DNA of 15,564 nucleotides from the NCBI GenBank assembly GCA_900550185.1, contig URRN01000026.1:1-15564 (forward strand), written 5' to 3'. Each line of letters starts with the position of its first letter. The stretch's first letter is position 1. Shown piece by piece: positions 6,712 to 13,828 of this stretch. The DNA is from an uncultured Collinsella sp. (GTDB lineage Bacteria; Actinomycetota; Coriobacteriia; Coriobacteriales; Coriobacteriaceae). The notes beneath the pieces are model-generated. The model was not told the DNA's origin and made no database searches. It saw only the letters and a list, made by a program, of their open reading frames with translations. The translations under genes and the position numbers were made by a program.

Positions 6712-8445
6712 CTACGAGTGGACAACCACGCACAGGCCGACTTTGATGCAGTCGTGAAGTGCCTTGGCGTCTGCCAGGCGCAGGTTGATGCAACCGTGGC
6801 TGCCGCACCACTTGTACGACTCGGCATTATCGAAGCTCTTGTCGTTTTGCCAGGTGGCGTCGTGGAAGCCGATCATGTTGCCCTCAAACGGCATCCAGTA
6901 GCTCACCGGGCTCTCGTATTTGGGCTTACCGGTCTCGGGGTCCTTGGCTCCGATCAGGGTGCTGCCGCCGTCGTTGCTGTTGATCTGCCACACGCCTTCG
7001 GGGGTGGCGTCTTCGCCCGGTTTGCCGGAAATAAAGTTGGCCTCCCAAACGATATTACCGTTCTCGTCATAGTAGCGCGCGTGCTGCTCGGACAGGTCGA
7101 CGTCGATATACGCCTTCCAGTCGGGCTCTCCCTTTGCGGTAAAGGTGTCGGCCTTCTGGGAGTACTTGATCTCGATCTCGCCGGTCTGCTTGTTGTTAAT
7201 GGCGTCCTCGACCTGCTTGGCGAGCGAGCTGCTGTCGATGGACCAACCAAAGTCGCCGCCTTCGACGGCGCACTGCTTGCCATCGGCGCGCGTCCACCAG
7301 CGAGTGGAGCCAACGGTATTAAAGCCATTGGCGAGCTCGGCTGCCCAGCTGCTGATCTGCGACGTATCGAGCGTGGGGTTGGCCGGATCGGCAAAGCTGA
7401 TCCACTGCAGCACGGAGCTGCCGTCGACCTTTCCGGCATCCTCGCCGTTGAGCTTGAGGGTCACGTTGACGCCCAAGAAGTTGTTGGCGGCATCGCATGC
7501 GGCCTGAATCTGATCATCGGTCAGCGTTCCATTGAGCGGCTCATAGGCATCGTTGCCGAGCTTGGAAAGATCTACGGTCTCGGCCAGCGAGGCAAGCTCG
7601 AGCTCGGCATACTTAATGACATGCTCGCGGTTGAGTTTTTCGTTGGAGCGCGCCTTCTCGACGGTAAACTTGCCGGCCCGCTCGTCATAGGAGCTATTGG
7701 CCTCGAACGTGCCCGAACGGCCTTCGTTAAACTCGTCGATGGCGGCGCCCAGATCCTTCTCAAACTTCTTTTGGTCAAAGGTATCGGAGAGCATGGACAG
7801 GTCGACGTCTTGATCAAGATCGACTTCGTTGGAGGTAGCGGTTGTTTTGGTCTTGCCGCTTAAGGATTCCACAAGGCGGACCGGCCATACAAAGGCTTCG
7901 TTGTGGCTGATGATCTCTTTTGCGGCAGCTTCACCGTCGACGATGGGTTCATCGGACTCGGGCTGATAGGACCAGCTAAAGTCATCGCCTGTCACGGTGA
8001 GCTTATAGTGCTTCCATGCCGAGTTGACCTTGGTGGCGGCAGACGATGCGTTGGAGAACGAGACGTCGACGCCGGCAATGGTGGTGTTGGGGTAGGCTAG
8101 CTGCGAAAACGCTACGATGCCAACGATATAGACAATGACGATAAGACCCAAGACGACAAAGAGCGTCGTCTTTTTGCCCGACTTATTGTTGCCGGCGGAC
8201 TTGCGCGCGGGGCCGCGATCGCCTCGACCATGCGTGGGGGGCTGCTTGGGCGCATTGCCGTTTACCTGGCGCTGCTGACGTTGTTGACGCTGCTGTCGCT
8301 GTTGGTTCGGGCGTTGGGAAGCGTTTGCTGCACTACGCTGCTGACCGTGGCTCGGCGCGATAGGACGCGGCGACTGAACGCCGCCGGTGTGCCTGCTCGG
8401 CTGCTGCGGATCGGGAATCAGTTGAGTTCGATCGTTTTGCGACAT
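6712..8445 (-). CDS. Membrane-anchored L,D-transpeptidase (YkuD domain) with peptidoglycan-binding-like domain
   Basis: This enzyme is predicted to form 3-3 peptidoglycan cross-links or attach proteins to the wall from outside the membrane. The 577 residues are: a cytoplasmic Gln/Arg/Pro-rich tail (1-92) with a QQR-type tandem repeat at about 48-60, a TM helix (about 93-115), an extracytoplasmic region (about 120-430) resembling the PG_binding_4 domain found beside YkuD in related proteins, and the C-terminal YkuD domain (about 443-577). Catalytic motifs are His528 in GFHDATW and SHGCINLR with nucleophile Cys552. I chose the ATG at 8445 because AAGGA lies ten bases upstream. The in-frame ATG at 8454 would leave only one base of spacing. 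It has its own promoter. The PG_binding_4 label rests on length and position rather than a sharp motif. Confidence 0.92.
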   Translation of the reverse strand: MSQNDRTQLIPDPQQPSRHTGGVQSPRPIAPSHGQQRSAANASQRPNQQRQQRQQRQQRQVNGNAPKQPPTHGRGDRGPARKSAGNNKSGKKTTLFVVLGLIVIVYIVGIVAFSQLAYPNTTIAGVDVSFSNASSAATKVNSAWKHYKLTVTGDDFSWSYQPESDEPIVDGEAAAKEIISHNEAFVWPVRLVESLSGKTKTTATSNEVDLDQDVDLSMLSDTFDQKKFEKDLGAAIDEFNEGRSGTFEANSSYDERAGKFTVEKARSNEKLNREHVIKYAELELASLAETVDLSKLGNDAYEPLNGTLTDDQIQAACDAANNFLGVNVTLKLNGEDAGKVDGSSVLQWISFADPANPTLDTSQISSWAAELANGFNTVGSTRWWTRADGKQCAVEGGDFGWSIDSSSLAKQVEDAINNKQTGEIEIKYSQKADTFTAKGEPDWKAYIDVDLSEQHARYYDENGNIVWEANFISGKPGEDATPEGVWQINSNDGGSTLIGAKDPETGKPKYESPVSYWMPFEGNMIGFHDATWQNDKSFDNAESYKWCGSHGCINLRLADAKALHDCIKVGLCVVVHS

Positions 8446-8502
8446 CGTATGCATATCCTTCGAATTTCGCCTTATGGCTCATCGTGTTTTTACTGGGCTT
8501 GC

Positions 8503-8531
8503 ATTATAGCGATTGCCTTGCTGTTTGTGGT
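8503..8531 (-). promoter_or_regulatory. Promoter of the L,D-transpeptidase gene
   Basis: On the minus strand a perfect -10 hexamer TATAAT occupies 8508-8503. Seventeen bases upstream is ACCACA (8531-8526), a poor -35 matching TTGACA at three positions. Transcription would begin near 8496, giving a leader of about 50 nt before the ATG at 8445. The weak -35 suggests modest or activator-dependent use. Confidence 0.6.
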
Positions 8532-8548
8532 ACGGAAACGGTGGCATT

Positions 8549-8576
8549 CAAAAGAGGTGGGACATTTGTCCCACCT
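8549..8576 (-). terminator. Palindromic terminator downstream of sdaA
   Basis: A perfect 10-bp stem, AGGTGGGACA at 8555-8564 with its complement at 8567-8576, leaves a centre of only two bases. On the minus strand it follows the sdaA stop by 18 bases and is followed by CTTTTG, a short T-run, so it fits an intrinsic terminator. With a 2-nt centre the real RNA loop must open at least one or two pairs. The GGGACA core recurs in the larger palindromes at 13695 and 11910. Confidence 0.65.
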
Positions 8577-8594
8577 TTGAGTCGTTCTTTGCCG

Positions 8595-10202
8595 CTATCC
8601 GCACACACCGCATTTTGCACAGGCCGAAAGTGCGGCCGGAGCCTGCGCGATGCCGCCCTTTGCCGTCTCGCGCAGCGTGGCCGGCAACGCGTGGCCCACC
8701 GAAAGCATGACATGTGCCATCTGGTCAAACGGCACCAAGCTCTTAATGCCTGCGAGGGCGAGTTGTGCCGAGCTAAAGGCCGCTGCCACGCCAATGGCGT
8801 TGCGGTTTTGGCAGGGCACCTCCACGAGGCCACCGACGGGGTCACAAACGAGGCCCAGCAGGTTACTCAGCGCGATGGAACTGGCGTCGAGCGCCTGCTC
8901 GGGCGTGCCGCCGAGCATCTGCACCAGCGCGGCGGCTGCCATGGCAGCGGCACTTCCCACCTCGGCTTGGCAGCCGCCCTCGGCGCCGGCAACGCAGGCG
9001 CTTGTGGTGAGGTTGAGGCCGATGGCGGCTGCGCAGTAGAGCGCGTCCATGACCTGCTCGTCGTCGAGCTGCAGGCGATCGGCGAGCGCCAGCACGCAGC
9101 CGGGCACAACACCCGCGGAGCCTGCCGTGGGGGCGGCGACGATCACTCCCATCGTGGCGGAGCGCTCGAGCACGGCCATCGCGCGGGCCACGGCGTCGGT
9201 TTGAACGGTGCCCATCAGGCTCGTGCTCAAATCGTTGCGGCCGGTGGCATCGACGAGTTTAGCCTCGCCGCCGATAAGCCCGCCGAGCGATCGTTGCGGA
9301 TTGACGATAGGGGTCGTGGTCTCCTCGCGCATGACGTCGAGCACGCGGCGCATGGCGGCGACGGCGTGGGTCTCGCCGGTCAAACGCGCCTCGCGCACGG
9401 CCATAACGGCGCCGATATTCAGGCCGAGCTCGGCGCATGCATCGAGCAGCTGCTCGCCGTCGTCGAAGATCTCCTTTGCCGAGACACCGGGGGAGAGCGA
9501 CGAGGCGGAACCGGGGAGCTCGATAAAGGTCGCGTAATCGACATTGTCGAGTTTGCGTAGCATGGGGATAACGGTGTCGTCGGGCGCGCCGTCGGTCTCA
9601 AAGACGGAGTAGGCCTGGCCGCCCACTTCGGTGCGGTAGGTGCGGCAGAAGGCGATGTTCACGTGTGCGTAGGCGAGCAGGTTCGTGAGCGCGGCGAGCA
9701 CGCCGGGGACGTCCTGGTGTGCCACAAACAGCGTGGAATACATGCCCGAGATGTCGACGCCGACGCCGTTAATGCGGCTGATGCGCATCTTGCCGCCGCC
9801 CAGGCTCTCACCGCGGACCTGTGCCGTGGCGCCCGTGTCGTCGACCATGTCAATGTCGACGGTGTTGGGGTGGATGGAGGCGTCGTCGCCCTTGATGTCA
9901 AAGTGATATTCGAGGCCCTGCTCGCTTGCGAGGTCGAAGGCCTGCTTGATGTTCTCGTCATCGGTGTCGAGGCCCAGAATGCCCGCGACGAGCGCGCGGT
10001 CGGTGCCGTGGCCGCGGTAGGTGTGGGCGAAGGAGTTCCACAGGCCAAAGGTGACTTTGGTGATGCGGCCTTCCAGCAGGCTGGCGGCAACTTGGGCGCA
10101 GCGCAGGGCGCCGGCGGTGTGCGATGAGCTGGGGCCGACCATGACGGGCCCCAAGATCTCGAATGCCGAGGTCGTAGCTAGTGTTTGCGGCTTGCCTGCC
10201 AT
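8595..10202 (-). CDS. sdaA: Single-chain iron-sulfur L-serine dehydratase (beta-ACT-alpha fusion)
   Basis: The product deaminates L-serine to pyruvate and ammonia with an oxygen-sensitive [4Fe-4S] cluster in the cytoplasm. The 535 residues hold a beta domain (about 10-150, GPSSSHT at 23-29), an ACT-like regulatory segment (about 156-230, MYSTLFVAHQDVPGVLAALT) and the alpha catalytic domain (about 240-525). Cys411 (GCQAEVG), Cys453 (CDPVGG) and Cys464 (VPCQNRN) are spaced 42 and 11 apart, the same as the cluster ligands I recall for the Legionella enzyme. That enzyme's C-terminal Cys enters the active site, and here the chain ends CAKCGVCG with three candidates (528, 531, 534). Many Gram-positive bacteria split alpha and beta into two genes. 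The start has AGGAG five bases upstream. A promoter and a large leader palindrome lie ahead of it. Confidence 0.95.
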   Translation of the reverse strand: MAGKPQTLATTSAFEILGPVMVGPSSSHTAGALRCAQVAASLLEGRITKVTFGLWNSFAHTYRGHGTDRALVAGILGLDTDDENIKQAFDLASEQGLEYHFDIKGDDASIHPNTVDIDMVDDTGATAQVRGESLGGGKMRISRINGVGVDISGMYSTLFVAHQDVPGVLAALTNLLAYAHVNIAFCRTYRTEVGGQAYSVFETDGAPDDTVIPMLRKLDNVDYATFIELPGSASSLSPGVSAKEIFDDGEQLLDACAELGLNIGAVMAVREARLTGETHAVAAMRRVLDVMREETTTPIVNPQRSLGGLIGGEAKLVDATGRNDLSTSLMGTVQTDAVARAMAVLERSATMGVIVAAPTAGSAGVVPGCVLALADRLQLDDEQVMDALYCAAAIGLNLTTSACVAGAEGGCQAEVGSAAAMAAAALVQMLGGTPEQALDASSIALSNLLGLVCDPVGGLVEVPCQNRNAIGVAAAFSSAQLALAGIKSLVPFDQMAHVMLSVGHALPATLRETAKGGIAQAPAALSACAKCGVCG

Positions 10203-10225
10203 ATGCGCTCCTGTTCTATCCCGTC

Positions 10226-10346
10226 GTTCCGAGGGCTTTGGTATTTGGTCGCCTGCTCTACAGTCTTGGCTCGCACGGAGGCCACATTAAGTGGCCTCCG
10301 GCTCGTGCGGAACTCGCGATCGACCAAATACCAAAGCCCTCGGAAC
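10226..10346. repeat. 26-bp perfect inverted repeat with nested 10-bp hairpin in the sdaA leader
   Basis: The arms at 10226-10251 and 10321-10346 are perfect 26-bp inverted copies. Their 69-nt centre contains a second perfect 10-bp stem (10276-10285 with 10291-10300, loop ATTAA). Four more pairs can form on the minus-strand transcript by looping out five bases. The element lies wholly between the predicted sdaA promoter and the sdaA ribosome site, so it would form most of the leader RNA, or it may be an inserted palindromic element. The metK-sdaA gap (10203-10514) otherwise holds only this repeat, the sdaA promoter and the metK terminator. Confidence 0.85.
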
Positions 10347-10348
10347 TT

Positions 10349-10379
10349 AGGATACATGGTTGGAGTGGCTGGATGTCAA
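10349..10379 (-). promoter_or_regulatory. Promoter of sdaA
   Basis: On the minus strand a perfect -35 TTGACA (10379-10374) is followed after 19 bases by TATCCT (10354-10349), a -10 matching four of six positions and preceded directly by TG. The spacer is two bases longer than ideal. Initiation would fall near 10342, just inside the right arm of the inverted repeat. It lies downstream of the metK terminator, so sdaA appears to be a separate unit. Confidence 0.6.
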
Positions 10380-10436
10380 AATTTATCAGCTGGGGACGTG
10401 CTGTTCATTGCGCATCGAAATATTCACACCACCGTG

Positions 10437-10476
10437 TAAATAAAAAGAAGTACCGGTTGGGGCCGGTACTTCTTTT
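10437..10476 (-). terminator. Rho-independent terminator of metK
   Basis: A perfect 14-bp stem (10443-10456 with 10463-10476) closes a 6-nt loop at 10457-10462. On the minus strand it ends in TTTTT followed by ATTTA, the classic intrinsic-terminator layout, 38 bases after the metK stop. Confidence 0.92.
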
Positions 10477-10514
10477 GGTTCTAATGCTTTGCTTTCTGGG
10501 CTCTGTGAACCTAT

Positions 10515-11795
<1,281 letters not shown>

Positions 11796-11817
11796 GATTG
11801 TCCTTTCAAAAACGTGT

Positions 11818-11844
11818 CCCGGCGACCGTTACCATTCCGCCGGG
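11818..11844 (-). promoter_or_regulatory. Hairpin in the metK leader
   Basis: A perfect 7-bp GC stem (11818-11824 with 11838-11844) encloses a 13-nt loop, about 20 bases upstream of the metK start. On the minus strand it is followed after a few bases by GTTTTTG and then the ribosome site. It could be a weak attenuator or simply a stable leader fold. The leader is too short for a SAM-I class riboswitch and I recognise no SAM aptamer in it. Confidence 0.4.
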
Positions 11845-11862
11845 CTCTCTATGCAAGGGCAC

Positions 11863-11868
11863 ATCATA
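11863..11868 (-). promoter_or_regulatory. Probable -10 element of metK
   Basis: TATGAT on the minus strand matches five of six positions of the -10 consensus and would start transcription about 60 bases before the metK ATG. No good -35 is seen 16-18 bases upstream. Confidence 0.45.
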
Positions 11869-11909
11869 GCGCGTAAATCAAACATTCACACCCTTTCCGC
11901 ACCTACTCT

Positions 11910-12053
11910 TTGGGGACGGACTTAAATGACCAGCCAATAGGAACACTCTTACGGCACCTGGGGACGTTCCTTATGTGCCGGCAGTTTGGGACACTCCTCC
12001 ATTTGCCCGCTGTAAGTCTGCCCCAACGAATGGTCATTTAAGTCTGTCCCCAA
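11910..12053. repeat. 23-bp inverted repeat with internal half-sites between metK and gltX
   Basis: The arms at 11910-11932 and 12031-12053 match at 22 of 23 positions (one mismatch at 11918/12045). The 98-nt centre contains a third, degenerate copy of the half-site (TAAGTCTGCCCCAA, 12013-12026) in the same orientation as the right arm. It also has a nested stem CGGCAC/GTGCCG (11952-11957 with 11975-11980) and the pair AGGAAC/GTTCCT (11939-11944 with 11966-11971). The element lies between two divergent promoters and, with them, accounts for most of the 347-base gap 11796-12142. It may be a REP-like or decayed mobile element; no open reading frame of note lies in it. Confidence 0.8.
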
Positions 12054-12071
12054 TGAATGGGTCGGTGCCCT

Positions 12072-12102
12072 TTGTGCGGAGGTTGCTTTGTTGCTTTATA
12101 CT
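12072..12102 (+). promoter_or_regulatory. Probable promoter of gltX
   Basis: TATACT at 12097-12102 matches five of six -10 positions. TTGTGC at 12072-12077 is the best -35 but leaves a 19-base spacer. The implied leader is about 33 bases before the ATG at 12143. There is no room for a T-box element. Confidence 0.45.
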
Positions 12103-12142
12103 GATGCGGTTAGACATCCATCCTGCAATCGAGGAGATTTCC

Positions 12143-13618
12143 ATGGCATCAGACGTTCGCGTCCGCTTTGCACCCTCACCGACGGGCAAGCTGCACATCG
12201 GCGGCGCCCGCACCGCTATCTATAACTGGGCTTTCGCCCGTGCTAACGGCGGCACGTTCATCCTGCGCATCGACGACACCGATCCCACCCGCTCCACCGA
12301 CGAGAACACGCAGATCATCCTGCGCGCCATGCGTTGGCTGGGCCTGGACTGGGACGAGGGTCCCGAGGTAGGCGGCGACTTTGGCCCCTACGCCCAGACT
12401 GAGCGCCTGGACCTGTACAAGCAGGCCGCCCAGAAACTTTGGGATGAGGGCAAGGCCTATCCCTGCTTCTGCACCAAGGAGCAGCTCGACGCCGACCGCA
12501 AGGCCGCGCAGGAGCGCAAGGACCCCTTCCAGGGCTATCAGCGTCGTTGCCGCGATCTTGATCCCGAGGAGGCCCGCCGCCGCATCGAGGCCGGCGAGTC
12601 CTACGTCCTGCGCATCAAGGTGCCCGAGGACCGCGGCGACGTCGTCATCCACGACGCCGTTCACGGCGAGGTGACCTTCGACGCCAAGGAGCTCGACGAC
12701 TTTGTCATCTTCCGCTCCGATGGCACGCCCACGTACAACTTCGCGACCGTCGTCGACGACGCCATGATGAAGATCACCCATGTCATCCGCGGCGACGACC
12801 ACCTGTCCAACACCCCGCGTCAGGTCATGGTCTATGAGGCCCTCGGCGCGCCCGTGCCCACGTTCGCCCACATCTCCATGATCCTGGGCGCCGACGGCAA
12901 GAAGCTCTCCAAGCGCCACGGTGCCACCTCGGTGGAGGAGTACCGCGACGCCGGTTACCTGTCCGACGCCTTCGTCAACTACCTGGCGCTGCTCGGCTGG
13001 TCGCTCGACGGCGAGACCACGATCATCCCGCGCGATGTCCTGGCCAGCAAGTTCTCGCTCGATCGCATCTCCAAGAACCCGGCGACCTTCGACCCCAAGA
13101 AACTCGACTGGGTCAACGCCGAGTACATCAACGGCATGTCCGATGCCCAGTTTGCCGACGAGATCATGGTCCCCGAGCTGCACGAGGCGGGTCTCATCGA
13201 GGGCAACGTCGAGTACAGCGAGGACTGGATCGACGCGCTTGCCGCCATCGTCAAGCCGCGCACTAAGATGCCGGCCGACGCCGTGACCGTCGCCGCTCCC
13301 ATCTTCGCTACGGCCGAGACGCTCGAGTATGACGAGAAATCCGTTAACAAGGGCCTGGCTAAGGAAGGCATGGGCGCTATTCTGGATGCCGCCAAGGCCG
13401 CGCTCGAGGGCGTGGACAAGTGGACTGCCGAGGCCATCGACGCCGCGCTTGAGCCGCTGCCCGAGCAGATGGACCTCAAGAAGCGCGTGGTGTTCCAGGC
13501 CGTGCGCGTCGCCGTCTGCGGCAACATGGTGAGCCCTCCGCTGGGCGAGACTATGGCGCTCGTCGGCCGCGACGACTGCCTGGCGCGCATCGACCGCGCC
13601 CGCACGATGGCGCTGTAG
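12143..13618 (+). CDS. gltX: Glutamyl-tRNA synthetase
   Basis: This class I synthetase charges tRNA-Glu (and, in organisms with GatCAB, also tRNA-Gln) with glutamate. The 491 residues match the family length. The HIGH-type motif is HIGG in PSPTGKLHIGGART (residues 18-21) and the KMSKS-type motif is KLSKR (254-258). A zinc-type set C108-x-C110, Y132 and C136 lies in the connective insertion. The anticodon-binding helical domain fills the C-terminal third. I chose the ATG at 12143 because GAGGAG lies six bases upstream and the protein then opens MASDVRVRFAPSPTGK, as in relatives. The frame extends upstream to 11975 but that stretch crosses the inverted repeat and the promoter. Codons favour C-ending forms, as expected for a highly expressed gene. 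A terminator follows. Confidence 0.97.
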   Translation: MASDVRVRFAPSPTGKLHIGGARTAIYNWAFARANGGTFILRIDDTDPTRSTDENTQIILRAMRWLGLDWDEGPEVGGDFGPYAQTERLDLYKQAAQKLWDEGKAYPCFCTKEQLDADRKAAQERKDPFQGYQRRCRDLDPEEARRRIEAGESYVLRIKVPEDRGDVVIHDAVHGEVTFDAKELDDFVIFRSDGTPTYNFATVVDDAMMKITHVIRGDDHLSNTPRQVMVYEALGAPVPTFAHISMILGADGKKLSKRHGATSVEEYRDAGYLSDAFVNYLALLGWSLDGETTIIPRDVLASKFSLDRISKNPATFDPKKLDWVNAEYINGMSDAQFADEIMVPELHEAGLIEGNVEYSEDWIDALAAIVKPRTKMPADAVTVAAPIFATAETLEYDEKSVNKGLAKEGMGAILDAAKAALEGVDKWTAEAIDAALEPLPEQMDLKKRVVFQAVRVAVCGNMVSPPLGETMALVGRDDCLARIDRARTMAL

Positions 13619-13641
13619 TAGACGCGCAAACGCATGTATCC

Positions 13642-13673
13642 GAGCCCCGTTCCCTCGAGCGGGGCTCTTGTTT
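13642..13673 (+). terminator. Rho-independent terminator of gltX
   Basis: An 8-bp stem GAGCCCCG/CGGGGCTC (13642-13649 with 13660-13667) with a 10-nt loop is followed by TTGTTTCT on the plus strand, 23 bases after the gltX stop. Confidence 0.85.
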
Positions 13674-13694
13674 CTGTACCGATGAGTGGGTTGC

Positions 13695-13796
13695 TGGGAC
13701 AAAATAATCAGTAGTGTTTGTCCCATGTTCGAGTGACGCAACGAGCTCGACACTCGTATCGGCCATGGGACAAACTCTACTGATTATTTTGTCCCA
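13695..13796. repeat. 33-bp inverted repeat with self-palindromic arms
   Basis: The arms at 13695-13727 and 13764-13796 match at 32 of 33 positions (mismatch at 13715). Each arm is flanked by its own short inverted pair, TGGGACAAA and TTTGTCCCA, so the motif occurs four times in 102 bases (once with its AAA/TTT shortened by sequence context). The 36-nt centre has a further pair CGAGTG/CACTCG (13730-13735 with 13751-13756) around CGAGCTCG. The element sits between the gltX terminator and priA, ending 32 bases before the priA start. It looks like a MITE- or REP-type palindrome and has no coding capacity. Confidence 0.88.
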
Positions 13797-13828
13797 CCCC
13801 TTTCAGGTCCGTTCGTTAGAGGTGGTGT

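Noticed and set aside
6484..7863. Long open frame (459 codons) on the plus strand across the adaptor and transpeptidase genes
   Set aside because: It spans two real minus-strand genes and their gap, has no ribosome site at its start and shows no recognisable domain. It is a shadow of GC-rich coding DNA.
8484..9560. Plus-strand open frame of 358 codons opposite sdaA
   Set aside because: It is antisense to the well-conserved alpha domain, with a His/Gly/Ala-rich product and no motif.
11975..12142. Upstream extension of the gltX frame (56 residues)
   Set aside because: It runs through the inverted repeat and the TATACT promoter, whereas the ATG at 12143 has a strong ribosome site and gives the normal N-terminus.
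11796..12142. SAM riboswitch before metK or T-box before gltX
   Set aside because: Predicted leaders are about 60 and 33 bases. No aptamer core, T-box sequence or terminator/antiterminator pair was recognised.
12176..13753. Long open frame (525 codons) on the minus strand opposite gltX
   Set aside because: It lies almost wholly antisense to a clearly recognised synthetase. Its product is low-complexity Gly/Val/Asp/Leu with no motif, as expected from the complement of high-GC third-position-biased codons.
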